A stretch of 64,000 nucleotides of DNA from Nitrococcus mobilis Nb-231 (GCF_000153205.1 NZ_CH672427.1:2148541-2212540); one strand, 5' to 3'; positions 54,441 through 63,082 are shown, numbered from the stretch's first letter. The notes: generated by a model not told the origin, from the sequence alone. Numbers and translations: made by a program.

Positions 54441-54945
54441 CGGTTCGCAACCTAGCCAGAAAGTCACTCCGGCCCGGGTGCATGCCTGGCTCGAGACGGT
54501 TACCGACCCGCAGATCCCGGTACTGAGCATTGCCGAGCTCGGCATTCTGCGGGAGGTGCAGTGCCGTGCCGGCGAAACGGTAGTGGTGATCACTCCGACC
54601 TACTCCGGCTGCCCGGCCATGCAAACCATCGAGCAGGCGATCGCCGCGCAACTGCGCCGCCACGGCGTAACGGCTTTTCATATCCGTACGCGCCTCGCGC
54701 CGCCCTGGAGCAGCGACTGGATCACCGCGACCGGCCGTCGCAAGCTGCTGGAATACGGCATCGCCCCGCCGGTGCGCGCCGGCGGCTGCGGGCCCGCCGG
54801 AGTCGACAATCAACCGTTCGTGGCCTGCCCCCAGTGCGGCTCCACGCAGACCGCACGGATCAGCGAATTCGGCTCCACCGCCTGCAAGGCACTCTACCGC
54901 TGCGAGGACTGCCTGGAGCCGTTCGACTATTTCAAGTGTATTTAA
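54427..54945 (+). CDS. paaD: PaaD, Fe-S assembly factor of the epoxidase
   Basis: A 172-residue MIP18/DUF59-type protein. LETVTDPQIPVLSIAELG opens the domain and TPTYSGCPAMQ holds the conserved Cys. The C-terminal extension carries four cysteines (CPQC ... CEDC), the zinc-ribbon-like end peculiar to PaaD. It is thought to mature the iron-sulphur cluster of PaaE. Starts inside paaC. Confidence 0.92.
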   Translation: MPTGDGSQPSQKVTPARVHAWLETVTDPQIPVLSIAELGILREVQCRAGETVVVITPTYSGCPAMQTIEQAIAAQLRRHGVTAFHIRTRLAPPWSSDWITATGRRKLLEYGIAPPVRAGGCGPAGVDNQPFVACPQCGSTQTARISEFGSTACKALYRCEDCLEPFDYFKCI

Positions 54946-55074
54946 GAGCGACCAAGAATGGCACTTTCTTTACCGACTTGCGGAACGCGGAACCCCCATC
55001 ACTTAAGTTAAATGCCATTCAGGACGACCGACAATAGCAGCGCGGAGTCCGAACGCATCGAGGCAGCGATAGCT

Positions 55075-56151
55075 ATGGCCACCTTCCATGAGCTTACCAT
55101 CGCCGAGCTCCGCCCCGTGACGCGTGAGGCCGTGGCCATCACCTTCGCCGTACCACCCGCGCTGCGCGAGACGTTTCGCTACCGCCAGGGCCAACATATC
55201 GCACTGCGCACTCGGATCGCCGGCGAGCAAATCATGCGCACCTACTCCATTTGTGCCGGCGTGCCGACCAACGCGCTGCGCATCGCTGTCAAGCGTCAGC
55301 CGCACGGCATGTTTTCCAACTTCGCCAACGACGAACTGGAGCCCGGCCAAACGCTGGAAGTCATGCCACCGCGAGGCCACTTTTATACCCCGCTGGATCC
55401 CAACCAGGCCAAGCACTATCTCGCCTTCGCCGCCGGCAGCGGCATTACCCCGGTACTCTCGATCATCGAAACCACCCTGGCCGTGGAACGTGCGAGCCGA
55501 TTCACACTGGTTTACGGCAACCGCATCAGCGCCAGCATCCTCTTTCTCGAGGAGCTGGCGGATCTGAAGAATACCCACCTGGAGCGGTTCAACCTACTTC
55601 ACGTGCTCAGCCGCGAACCGGCCGACAGCGGACTCTTGCATGGCCGCATCACCGAAGAGAAATGCGCGCAACTCTGCGAACGCTGCATCGACATCGCCGG
55701 CGTGGACGAGTGCTTCATCTGTGGGCCCGAACCCATGCGGCAGGCAGTTACCGAAGCATTGCACGCGCATGGTATCGAACGCCGGCGTATTCACGTCGAG
55801 CTGTTTACGGTCCCGGGCGAGCGCAAGCGCTCTTTGCCGCCGCGCCACGCCGCGACCCAGGCCGATCACGCCGTCAGTCGGGTCGCCATCATCGTCGAAG
55901 GCCGGCGGTTCGAATTCGATCTGGCGCGCAACACCGAGAGCCTTCTCGAAGCCGGGCTGCGGACCGGTGCCGATCTGCCGTTCTCCTGCAAGGGCGGGGT
56001 CTGCGCCACCTGTCGGGCCAAGCTCCTCGCGGGCAAGGTGGAAATGGCCGCCAACTACGCCCTGGAGGACGATGAACTTAAGGCGGGCTACGTGCTTACC
56101 TGCCAGAGTTATCCACTCAGCAAAAACATCGTGTTGGACTACGACGCCTGA
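55075..56151 (+). CDS. paaE: Phenylacetyl-CoA epoxidase reductase PaaE
   Basis: A 358-residue ferredoxin-NADP reductase-type protein passing electrons to PaaA. FAD motif RTYSICAG (about 55-62), NAD(P) site FAAGSGITPVLSII (about 118-131) and CGPEPM are present. The C-terminal plant-type [2Fe-2S] domain has CKGGVCATC and a distant fourth Cys in VLTCQSYP. ATG 55075 (MATFHELTIAEL) gives the standard N-terminus; the upstream ATG at 55012 has no ribosome-binding site. Gap of 129 bp after paaD. Confidence 0.92.
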   Translation: MATFHELTIAELRPVTREAVAITFAVPPALRETFRYRQGQHIALRTRIAGEQIMRTYSICAGVPTNALRIAVKRQPHGMFSNFANDELEPGQTLEVMPPRGHFYTPLDPNQAKHYLAFAAGSGITPVLSIIETTLAVERASRFTLVYGNRISASILFLEELADLKNTHLERFNLLHVLSREPADSGLLHGRITEEKCAQLCERCIDIAGVDECFICGPEPMRQAVTEALHAHGIERRRIHVELFTVPGERKRSLPPRHAATQADHAVSRVAIIVEGRRFEFDLARNTESLLEAGLRTGADLPFSCKGGVCATCRAKLLAGKVEMAANYALEDDELKAGYVLTCQSYPLSKNIVLDYDA

Positions 56152-56208
56152 AGGGAGCTGGCACACGTACTATCCTGGCGCTAAGGCCTACCTGTAAAAT
56201 CACTACTT

Positions 56209-56288
56209 CGTCATCCCGGCGTAGGCCGGGAACCATTCTCCCCTTTGAAACAATAGCAAGATGGATTCCGGCCTACGCCGGAATGACG
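56209..56288. repeat. 80-bp inverted repeat (REP/terminator-like)
   Basis: CGTCATCCCGGCGTAGGCCG at the left pairs with CGGCCTACGCCGGAATGACG at the right around a 26-bp centre. This is the familiar 'CGTCATTCCGGC-TAGGCCG' repeat dispersed in many proteobacterial genomes. Lying 57 bp after paaE, it could also act as terminator or mRNA-end stabiliser. Confidence 0.7.
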
Positions 56289-56351
56289 GAATTCGGGAAC
56301 TATTAGAGATTCCCTAACCGCAAGCATCCGTGCACTGAGGATCGAAACACC

Positions 56352-57119
56352 ATGGGCAAGGCCTCTCGCGGCAAACGCCGGAATATCACCCGCGACGACG
56401 ATCAAGCGCTTCGCCTCGCCGCGGAAATCATCCTCGATCCACGCCTGATCGAGACCTTCCAAAGCATCAAACTGCACGAAAAGCTCGAATCTTTTCGCTC
56501 GGAAGACTTCGTCACCGAGGCGGTGCCTTTGCTCGAACACTCGCACAAGGCGCCGCAAGCGCAGGACGAGAAGACCGCGGAGTTCACCAGTGGGCCTCAC
56601 CACCAGACGCCGGCATCGTGGGCGGCCGGCCTACACAAAGGACTTCGCAATCGGCCGTTTCGCGACCGTCTGAACGCCACGATCGAGGCGGGTCGGCAGG
56701 CCCTGCGCCGCGAATCCGACTTCGAGCACCACACCGATCGATTCGACCTCGATGACTCGACCCGAGCCCAGGCTGAACACGCTTATTCGGCCACGCGCGA
56801 GCGGCTGCTCGCTGAACCCGCCGCACCCGGCTGGCTCACGCTGGCGATGGCCTGCATTGCCCGGACCATTGCGACCAACGCCCACGAGCGCTTTGCCGGG
56901 GAGAGCTGGGACGAGCTGACCTCGTTTATGTACGAGCTCGAGCGCGACTTTCTGGGGGCTGCAGGCGAGGCGCTCGCCAACAAGCTGGTGGAGTTCGATC
57001 ACATCTTCTATGAGGACCGCTTGCCCGAGATCGTCGGTTCACGGATGCCGTTCGGTCTCGCCGAGCTCGCCTGCAACATGGCCGATTCGAGTTTATTCAA
57101 GCCATCGAGCCAACCTTGA
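56352..57119 (+). CDS. Hypothetical protein (255 aa)
   Basis: A soluble, helix-rich protein starting MGKASRGKRRNITRDDDQAL, with a basic first 15 residues. No catalytic motif, signal peptide or membrane segment is visible. The segment from about 160 (LTLAMACIARTIATNAHERF) to the C-terminus looks like a compact helical domain. GAGG precedes the ATG by 11 nt, somewhat far. It stands between two repeats, so it may be accessory. Function unknown. Confidence 0.5.
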   Translation: MGKASRGKRRNITRDDDQALRLAAEIILDPRLIETFQSIKLHEKLESFRSEDFVTEAVPLLEHSHKAPQAQDEKTAEFTSGPHHQTPASWAAGLHKGLRNRPFRDRLNATIEAGRQALRRESDFEHHTDRFDLDDSTRAQAEHAYSATRERLLAEPAAPGWLTLAMACIARTIATNAHERFAGESWDELTSFMYELERDFLGAAGEALANKLVEFDHIFYEDRLPEIVGSRMPFGLAELACNMADSSLFKPSSQP

Positions 57120-57181
57120 ACCCTCGCCGCGCGCCCCGCTGTTGATCGGCTCCGGAAAAGCCTCATCGTGCGACTTGCCAC

Positions 57182-57271
57182 CGCAGATAAAAAATCTTTT
57201 ACCAGCGCATCCACCTCGCCCGGGTACTCGCGCAGATACTCCGAGAGCTCCTCGATATGGTGCAGGCACAT
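57182..57271 (-). pseudogene. Fragment resembling a CheR-type methyltransferase N-domain
   Basis: On the minus strand, MCLHHIEELSEYLREYPGEV continues into DALVKDFLSAV. The order 'LHHI..L.EYL.ENP.EVDAL.KDFLI.V' is characteristic of the N-terminal helical domain of CheR and CheB/CheR fusions. The continuation is out of frame and no methyltransferase motif survives. Confidence 0.35.
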
Positions 57272-57495
57272 CCGCCACCATGTGGCAGCGATCTTCCATA
57301 TCGCCCACGAGGAGACCGGGGAGGTGATCGAAAACCTCGCCCACAAGACCCTGCGCCCGGGTGACGCTGCTCGCCGTGCCCACTGCGCTGATCGATCGCG
57401 ACGAGCGAGTGCGGCCGTCAAAGCGAGCGCCGGAGTCACTCGCGCCCACCTTCGGGTTAGCCGGCAGGTCGAGCGCATCGAGATCAACTCTGCCG

Positions 57496-57548
57496 CTAGT
57501 GTAGTGCCCCGCGCTATAAGCGCTAAATAGGGCGGGGCACTACACTAG
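57496..57548. repeat. Perfect-armed hairpin, MITE or terminator
   Basis: CTAGTGTAGTGCCCCGC and GCGGGGCACTACACTAG (17 bp each) flank a 19-bp AT-rich loop. The ends begin TGTAGTGCC like the right end of the IS1634-type element near 16356, so this may be a miniature element derived from that family. No T-run follows. Confidence 0.55.
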
Positions 57549-57788
57549 GCAAGGCCCGCGCGTTCGGCTGATTGCGTTGCATTTGATCATTACGGGTGCA
57601 GAGCCGCCACACCACTTACCTCAGTTCGACCGCAACCGGCCGACCCGGTGTTGACGGCCGCTTCATTTCCCGCCCATCCTATCCGCACGCTCGCCGCTTG
57701 CTTGTAAGTGGCCGATTGAGTTTGCCCTACTACCCCGAGCGGTCTTTCCGAGCTCGGCTAGAGCGTCTCAGGCTTGCTCGTCAAATTT

Positions 57789-58013
57789 TCAGCCGGCTTG
57801 CTCCATACGGCATTTTAAGGCCGCCTCAATTGCGAGGCTCCAATGCCGCGGCGAGATGCGCCACTTCTTGCACTCCTCCGGGTCGGCATCCTCGGGCGTA
57901 TGCGGCTGTTGCAGCTCTTCCAGGGTTCTGTTCTCGTAACAGTCCACGGCAAAGCTCTTGGTCTGCCCGGTGAGCTCGTCTATTGGAATCATCGCGTCTT
58001 CTATTGGCTTCAT
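57789..58013 (-). CDS. Small hypothetical protein (74 aa)
   Basis: Starts MKPIEDAMIPIDELTG from an ATG with GGGGCGG upstream; an in-frame start at 58040 is less likely. It is acidic in the middle (TPEDADPEECKKW) with two cysteines, and a helical end (RHWSLAIEAALKCRMEQAG). No family is recognised, but the good ribosome-binding site and protein-like composition support it. Confidence 0.55.
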   Translation of the reverse strand: MKPIEDAMIPIDELTGQTKSFAVDCYENRTLEELQQPHTPEDADPEECKKWRISPRHWSLAIEAALKCRMEQAG

Positions 58014-58264
58014 GGCCGCCCCTTTATCGCTATGGATCAAACGCCAATAATAATAGTAGAGGAGCCGTTGTGGGAAACCGGTCCGAGCTGCTTATTTTGC
58101 AAAAAAATACAGCAGATCAAATACTTTTTATTTTCTTGCCGTTCCGAAAAATTTGAAATTCTGTAAAATCAATAGAATGGATATTGGTCCTGATCGTATC
58201 CGAAGCCTATTCGAGCTTCCCACCAGCCAGCCCTTCTTGCAGAATTCATGATGAGGCAAAACGT
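58014..58264. other. AT-rich intergenic region
   Basis: About 250 bp, AT-rich around 58080-58170, with no gene. It should hold the promoters of the small minus-strand gene and the tail-like operon. Confidence 0.4.
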
Positions 58265-58990
58265 ATGAGTACAGAGATGGGCACCGCAGCCGGAGTCGCC
58301 CGGTTCAACGATTTCGACGAGGACCCAGCCACCACGCGGGGCCTGATCTGGGGTCATCGGGCCGGTCTACTGCGCGATATGACCAAAATCACCAGAGTAC
58401 CCACCGGCACCCTGGCGATTTATCCATCTGCGACCAACTACGTCGAAGTCAACCGCGAAGGCCGGGTCGTCGTCAACAAGGGCGGGTTCACCAGTGGGCA
58501 CATCCCACTGCGGCAAATCACAACCGATGCCGAAAGCATTACGGAGTCGATCGACCAGCGCGCCTTGTTCATTCTCTCGTTCGACGATTTCAAGTGCGAC
58601 GGCAGCATCCCTATGACCGGTGACCTGCGGATGCAGCGCAACGCCATCAAGGCGTATGCCGAGACTCTGGCCAAACCGAAGATCTTCGGCGGGGCGCTGA
58701 AGATCATCCTCTCCGTGGGGAACGTGTTCGCGGTCACGTTGACCGCCGATGTCAAGAACCTCAGCTTCGAGAGCGCCCCCGAGGGCGACAAAGCCTATTC
58801 GTTCACGCTCATCCTCACCCAGGACGAAACCGGTGGCCGCAATATCAGTTGGCCCAAAGCGGTCAAATGGCCGGGCGGCGCTGCGCCGGACATTAGCACC
58901 GCACCTAACGGCGATACCGTGCTGCGGTTTGTCACTCTCGACGGCGGAGTGGCCTGGCGCGGCTTTCTGGCCGGCAAGGACTTCGCATGA
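58265..58990 (+). CDS. Phage tail-associated-like protein
   Basis: A 241-residue protein starting MSTEMGTAAGVARFND, GAGG 8 nt upstream. The C-terminal part (YSFTLILTQDETGGRNISWP, VKWPGGAAPDIS, LDGGVAWRGFLAGKDFA) matches the pattern of prophage tail-fibre or tail-associated proteins that end in 'F.TLDGG..W.GF..GKDF'. The region around SIPMTGDLRMQRNAI is also tail-fibre-like. No other phage genes lie nearby except the next one, so this is a domesticated piece or a lone virion-type adhesin. The start overlaps nothing upstream. Confidence 0.6.
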   Translation: MSTEMGTAAGVARFNDFDEDPATTRGLIWGHRAGLLRDMTKITRVPTGTLAIYPSATNYVEVNREGRVVVNKGGFTSGHIPLRQITTDAESITESIDQRALFILSFDDFKCDGSIPMTGDLRMQRNAIKAYAETLAKPKIFGGALKIILSVGNVFAVTLTADVKNLSFESAPEGDKAYSFTLILTQDETGGRNISWPKAVKWPGGAAPDISTAPNGDTVLRFVTLDGGVAWRGFLAGKDFA

Positions 58991-59700
58991 TCCCGTATCG
59001 CACGATCATGGCCACCGGCCGGCCCGCGTATCGTGACTTCGTACTGGCCGATGCACCCTATGCCTACTACCGATTCGAGCCGGCCACGGGTACCCTCGCC
59101 GCAGACGAAACTGCCGCGCGGCGCGACGCTACCTGCCAAGGGGAGATACAATTCAGTGAACCGGGCCTGGTAGCGGGGTCTGTGGCGGCCCTTCGCTTCG
59201 GTGGCAAGGCCGCCTACCTGGACGTGCCCTTCGCACTTGATCCCACCGCATCGGCGGTGACCTTCGAGGCGTGGATTCTTACCCCGGCAACCCTACCCGA
59301 GAACGGCCGGCAGACCTTACTCGCCCAGCGCGACGGTTCGACAGCGGGGCGCCGCTGGCTCTACATCGATGCCGGCAATCACGACCAATTGGGGACCAAC
59401 AGCCTGAACACAGCCCTCGGCGGTGCGCCAAGCGCCACCGGAGTGGTGACCGCGGCGGCGACACGCTACCACCTGGTATTAGAGATCACGCCGGAGAAAT
59501 GGCGGCTCTATGGGAACGGCCAGGCCCAAAAAAGCGGGGAGGTGACGCCGGAAACCGCCACTGGAGCATTTGTGGTAGGGACGGACCCGTCGTTGACTCA
59601 GGAGCCGTTCCAAGGCGCCATCGATGAAATCGCCTTCTATACCCATGCCCTTGGCGGCGCGCGTGTAAAGGCTCATTATGATGCCAGCAACCAGGGGTAG
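58987..59700 (+). CDS. LamG-like (concanavalin fold) protein
   Basis: A 237-residue protein. AYYRFEPATGT, GSVAALRFGGKAAYLDVPF, VTFEAWILTPATLPENG, WRLYGNGQAQKSGEV and FQGAIDEIAFYTHALGGARVKAHY are the standard strands of a LamG/laminin-G-like jelly roll, used for carbohydrate or surface binding. It has no signal peptide. The ATG overlaps the stop of the tail-like gene (ATGA), so the two proteins are made together, probably as parts of one structure. Confidence 0.75.
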   Translation: MIPYRTIMATGRPAYRDFVLADAPYAYYRFEPATGTLAADETAARRDATCQGEIQFSEPGLVAGSVAALRFGGKAAYLDVPFALDPTASAVTFEAWILTPATLPENGRQTLLAQRDGSTAGRRWLYIDAGNHDQLGTNSLNTALGGAPSATGVVTAAATRYHLVLEITPEKWRLYGNGQAQKSGEVTPETATGAFVVGTDPSLTQEPFQGAIDEIAFYTHALGGARVKAHYDASNQG

Positions 59701-59815
59701 TGCGAGCGCCGGCTCGACGACGCACGGCAACCCTCCGTCGCGCGCGGGCGGTAAAGCGCCGTTGCGTTGCCTTGACCGTGCAGCCATTCACGCCGTTACG
59801 TATTGACTACGCTTG

Positions 59816-60877
59816 ATGGGCTTGAAGTTCAAAGACGATATCAATATAGGCCGTCGGCAGTTTCTGTACCGGTTGGCCGGAGTGGCTGGTGGCCTGCTGG
59901 TCGCCACCTTGGATCAATCGAGCGCATGCGCCGCTTCACGCCGCGGCAGCGGCGCGGATGAAGGTGCGCCTGAGGCGTCTTTCTCCCAAGCCGACAATGC
60001 CTTTTCCACATACGAATTGGCTGCTGACGGCAGCCCGCTGATCGGCCGGGCCCATCGAGTAAGCGTATGTGCCGACGAGACTTTGCTCGATATCGGCCGG
60101 CGTTTCGATCTGGGCTATTGGGATATCGTTCTGGCGAATCCGGGGATCGATATCTGGATGCCCGGTGTCGGCACGCGGGCGCTCATACCCAGGAAATTCA
60201 TTCTCCCCCGCGCCCCCCGAGAGGGCATCGTCATAAATATCCCGGAGCTGAGGCTGTACTATTATCCGCCGGCCGCCAAGGGTAAAGCTCGGCAGGTCAT
60301 TACCCATCCGGTCGGCCTCGGCCGGCAGGACTGGGCCACACCACTCGGCCGCGCCTCGGTCGTTGAAAAAATCCCGCAGCCGACCTGGTATCCGCCGGCC
60401 TCCATTCGTGCCGAGCATGCCGCTCGAGGAGAAAAGTTGCCTGGGATCGTGCCGCCGGGCCCGAACAACCCGCTCGGCGAGTACGTGCTACTCCTAAGTA
60501 TTCCGGGCTATTTGATCCACGGCACCAATAAACCCTATGGCGTTGGAATGCGAGTATCTCACGGGTGCATACGGCTCTACCCGGAGGACATCGCCCGCTT
60601 TTTCGCTCGAGTGAGCCGGAAAACGCCGGTGCATATCGTCGACCAGCCCTACAAACTCGCTTGGCACCAAGGTGAACTTTGGCTCGAAGTGCAGCCATCG
60701 CCTGAGGCGGATGACTTCACCAGTATGAACCGGGAGCGACATCTGGCCATGCTCGCGCGACTACACCAGGAAGTGGAGCACACGGCTCACGCCGCCGGCT
60801 ACACTGTCGCCCACCGCGAATTCGATTTGCAGTTGCGCCGCTTCTCGGGCGTGCCCGAGCCAGTGCCCCTCATATGA
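59816..60877 (+). CDS. L,D-transpeptidase with LysM (YkuD family), Tat-type signal
   Basis: A 353-residue exported enzyme. The N-terminus NIGRRQFLYRLAGVAGGLLV looks like a twin-arginine signal peptide. A LysM-like domain (ETLLDIGRRFDLGYWDIVLANPG, about 85-108) binds peptidoglycan. The catalytic YkuD domain ends in GYLIHGTNKPYG and MRVSHGCIRLYPEDI, with the nucleophilic Cys in SHGCIR. Such enzymes make 3-3 crosslinks or attach lipoprotein to peptidoglycan. A TTG at 59813 directly before the ATG is not needed. Confidence 0.88.
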   Translation: MGLKFKDDINIGRRQFLYRLAGVAGGLLVATLDQSSACAASRRGSGADEGAPEASFSQADNAFSTYELAADGSPLIGRAHRVSVCADETLLDIGRRFDLGYWDIVLANPGIDIWMPGVGTRALIPRKFILPRAPREGIVINIPELRLYYYPPAAKGKARQVITHPVGLGRQDWATPLGRASVVEKIPQPTWYPPASIRAEHAARGEKLPGIVPPGPNNPLGEYVLLLSIPGYLIHGTNKPYGVGMRVSHGCIRLYPEDIARFFARVSRKTPVHIVDQPYKLAWHQGELWLEVQPSPEADDFTSMNRERHLAMLARLHQEVEHTAHAAGYTVAHREFDLQLRRFSGVPEPVPLI

Positions 60878-60958
60878 ACCGGACCCGGCGCGAGGATACC
60901 CGGCCAGGCCGGCAGCCAATACAGCACGGGGTCGAGATGATCCCCAATCCACCACGCT

Positions 60959-61837
60959 ATGGCTTGGCTCCCGCTCGCCTTACTTAGCGCGTTCAGCCTG
61001 GCTTCGGCGGACGCCTGCTCGAAAAAATTCCTGCCCAGCTACCGTGCCCGCGAAATGGTGCTGGTGCGATTTGCCTATTCCGCGCTGTTATTGGCGCCAT
61101 TGCTTTATTTCAGCCCACTGCCGGCGGTACCACCGGCGTTTTGGGGTTGGCTTGCGCTGGCCTTGCCGCTGGAAATCCTCGCCATGCTGCTCTATATGCA
61201 GGCGATCCGTGACAGCCCGCTCTCGCTCACCCTGCCTTATCTCGCGTTTACCCCCGTATTCACAACCTTGGCGGGTTATCTGCTGCTGGGCGAGCGGATT
61301 TCGACACAGGGCTTGCTCGGTATCGTCCTGGTCGTCAGCGGTGCTTACCTCCTCAATCTAGAGGCCTCCGGCACACCCGGGAGAGATCACCTGAGCAAGC
61401 CTTTGCGCGCCATTGCGAACGAGCGCGGCTCCCGTATGATGCTCGCAGTGGCGATTATTTACGGATTAACCTCGGTGATCGGCAAGATCGAGCTGCAGTA
61501 CGCCTCGCCTTGGAGCTTCGCGGCCATCTACTTCGTCTTGCTGGGCCTGTTGAGCCTGGTCTTGTTCGCTTGCTCGAGCCCTCGGCCGCGGGTACTGCAC
61601 GTGCTCGGGCGCAAACCGGCGATTCACCTATTGATCGGTGGCCTGTTCACGGCCATGATCGTCACTCACTTCATGGCGCTCGAGCAGGTCGCGACGGCTT
61701 ATATGATCTCGGCTAAGCGCACCAGCATCCTCTTCGGCATGCTCTACGGCGCACTGCTATTCGGTGAGCAAGGCTTGCTCAGACGCTTGACCGCCGGCGC
61801 CCTTATGGTGGTAGGGGTAACCCTTCTCGCTGTTTAG
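60959..61837 (+). CDS. EamA/DMT-family transporter
   Basis: A 292-residue inner-membrane protein with about ten predicted helices in two EamA repeats. The second repeat starts near MMLAVAIIYGLTSVIGKIEL. LGERISTQGLLGIVLVVSGAYLL (first repeat) and LFGEQGLLRRLTAGALMVVGVTLL (second) are the paired EamA endings. These transporters export metabolites; the substrate cannot be read from the sequence. The ribosome-binding site is weak. Confidence 0.85.
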   Translation: MAWLPLALLSAFSLASADACSKKFLPSYRAREMVLVRFAYSALLLAPLLYFSPLPAVPPAFWGWLALALPLEILAMLLYMQAIRDSPLSLTLPYLAFTPVFTTLAGYLLLGERISTQGLLGIVLVVSGAYLLNLEASGTPGRDHLSKPLRAIANERGSRMMLAVAIIYGLTSVIGKIELQYASPWSFAAIYFVLLGLLSLVLFACSSPRPRVLHVLGRKPAIHLLIGGLFTAMIVTHFMALEQVATAYMISAKRTSILFGMLYGALLFGEQGLLRRLTAGALMVVGVTLLAV

Positions 61838-61886
61838 TAGCGAGAAGCATACTCTCGGGTTGGCCGGCGACAGCCCTACACGTTCG

Positions 61887-62102
61887 TTAATCGACGGCCA
61901 CCATGACATGGGAGGCTTTGATGACGGCATAGCAGGTTTTCCCCAGCGCTAGGCCGAGCTTGTTGGCGGAATCCTTCGAGATGATGGAGACGACCTTATC
62001 ACCGCCCGGCAACTCGATGACGACCTCCGTGTTGACGGCTCCGACGTTGACATCTACGACTTTACCCTTGAGGGCATTCCGAGCGCTGATGTTCATCTGC
62101 AT
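61887..62102 (-). CDS. mop: Molybdopterin/molybdate-binding protein (Mop/TOBE)
   Basis: A 71-residue single TOBE domain: MNISARNALKGKVVDVNVGAVNTEV then a central KDSANKLGLALGKTCYAVIKASHVMVAV. Such proteins oligomerise and bind molybdate or tungstate in the cytoplasm. AAGGAC lies ahead of the ATG. It follows modA by 37 bp on the same strand, in one molybdate-controlled operon. Confidence 0.9.
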   Translation of the reverse strand: MQMNISARNALKGKVVDVNVGAVNTEVVIELPGGDKVVSIISKDSANKLGLALGKTCYAVIKASHVMVAVD

Positions 62103-62139
62103 GACAGTTTGTCCTTTTTAAGGTCTACTTTTGATAAAC

Positions 62140-62961
62140 CTACTCGGCGACGACCACCCGATGCGGCTTGTTTATGCCCGCAGGCACCTCATAGCCGTAG
62201 GATTGAATTATCTGGCCTGCCCGCGGTCCACGGATGAACTCCAGGAAGGCTCGGGCCACCGGTATGTCCTGAATCAAGACGGCCTGCTGAACGATGGGCT
62301 CATAGAATGTGGAGGGCACCGGCCAATAGCTGCCCTGCACGGCCTGACCGGGCCGCTGGATCTGCGAAAGCGCCATGAAGCCGAGCGACACACTGCCACT
62401 CGCGATCAACTGGTGCGTCTGCCCGATGTTCTGCCCCATCACTAACCGATCGCCCCGCTGCAGGGTTTCCCAAAGGCCGAGTTTCCGCAATGTCTGCTGC
62501 GCGGCCAGGCCGTAGGGGGCGAGTTTTGGGTTAGCGAGAGCGATGTGCTCATAGCCACCTTCGCGCAACACATTGCCATTGCCGAGCATATAGTCCGGCT
62601 TTGTACTCCACAGCACGAGCTTGCCCTCGGCATAGGTGAAGCGACTGCCCGGCACGATGGCACCGTCTTGCTCCAGGCGCCTCGGGCGCTCCACATCGGC
62701 GGCGAAGAAGGCATCGAACGGCGCGCCGTGACGAATCTGGGCGTAGAACAGGCCCGTCGAACCAAAGCTGAGCTTGATCCGGTCACCGGTTTCCTGCTCG
62801 AATGCGGCGACGAGTTGCTTGGCGGGCGCCTGAAAGTTGGAGGCCACGGCGATTTTCGCCACGCCGGCCCAGGCCGCACCGTGGCCGAGTAAAATCACGC
62901 CGACCACCCAGGGGACCACACCCGCCCAGTTCCTCAACCGGTGGCCCCAAAAGCCTCTCAT
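62140..62961 (-). CDS. modA: Molybdate-binding protein ModA
   Basis: A 273-residue periplasmic substrate-binding protein. A signal peptide (about 1-32, with WVVGVILLGHGAAWA ending AWA-G) precedes IAVASNFQAPAKQL and FSFGST-like LSFGSTGLFYAQI. The ligand-binding blocks are GAPFDAFFAADVERPRRL and ALANPKLAPYGLAAQ. GGGAGA lies 6 nt before ATG 62961. The transmembrane (ModB) and ATPase (ModC) genes are not next to it, which is unusual; they must be elsewhere if uptake works. Two ModE-type sites lie upstream. Confidence 0.9.
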   Translation of the reverse strand: MRGFWGHRLRNWAGVVPWVVGVILLGHGAAWAGVAKIAVASNFQAPAKQLVAAFEQETGDRIKLSFGSTGLFYAQIRHGAPFDAFFAADVERPRRLEQDGAIVPGSRFTYAEGKLVLWSTKPDYMLGNGNVLREGGYEHIALANPKLAPYGLAAQQTLRKLGLWETLQRGDRLVMGQNIGQTHQLIASGSVSLGFMALSQIQRPGQAVQGSYWPVPSTFYEPIVQQAVLIQDIPVARAFLEFIRGPRAGQIIQSYGYEVPAGINKPHRVVVAE

Positions 62962-63024
62962 ATTGTTCTCCCATGTTGTCAGGTTCGGGGGGATGTGCTG
63001 AAACACGGGCGCATTGCGCCCCAC

Positions 63025-63048
63025 CGTTATGTGCCATTATTCATAGCG
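63025..63048 (-). promoter_or_regulatory. ModE-type operator, promoter-distal copy (closer to modA)
   Basis: CGTTAT at 63025-63030 and ATAGCG at 63043-63048 with 12 bp between, the same half-sites and spacing as the E. coli modA ModE site (CGTTAT-N12-ATAACG). It lies about 64-87 bp upstream of the modA start. Confidence 0.65.
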
Positions 63049-63049
63049 T

Positions 63050-63073
63050 CGTTATATTCTATATTGCATAGCG
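63050..63073 (-). promoter_or_regulatory. ModE-type operator overlapping the modA promoter
   Basis: CGTTAT at 63050-63055 and ATAGCG at 63068-63073, again with 12 bp between, one base from the first copy. It covers the -10 box of the predicted modA promoter, so molybdate-loaded ModE would block RNA polymerase here. Confidence 0.7.
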
Positions 63074-63082
63074 CCATGTCAA
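63056..63082 (-). promoter_or_regulatory. Predicted modA promoter
   Basis: On the minus strand, TTGACA (63082-63077) is a perfect -35 box; TAGAAT (63061-63056) is the best -10 candidate with 15 bp spacing, a little short. It lies about 95-120 bp upstream of modA and is overlapped by the second ModE-type site. Confidence 0.5.

Larger units (their letters stand above)
57120..57788. other. Degraded region without intact gene
   Basis: About 670 bp holding a CheR-like fragment (57182-57271), a long hairpin (57496-57548) and otherwise broken frames on both strands. It probably represents the ruins of one or more genes between two small genes. Confidence 0.45.
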
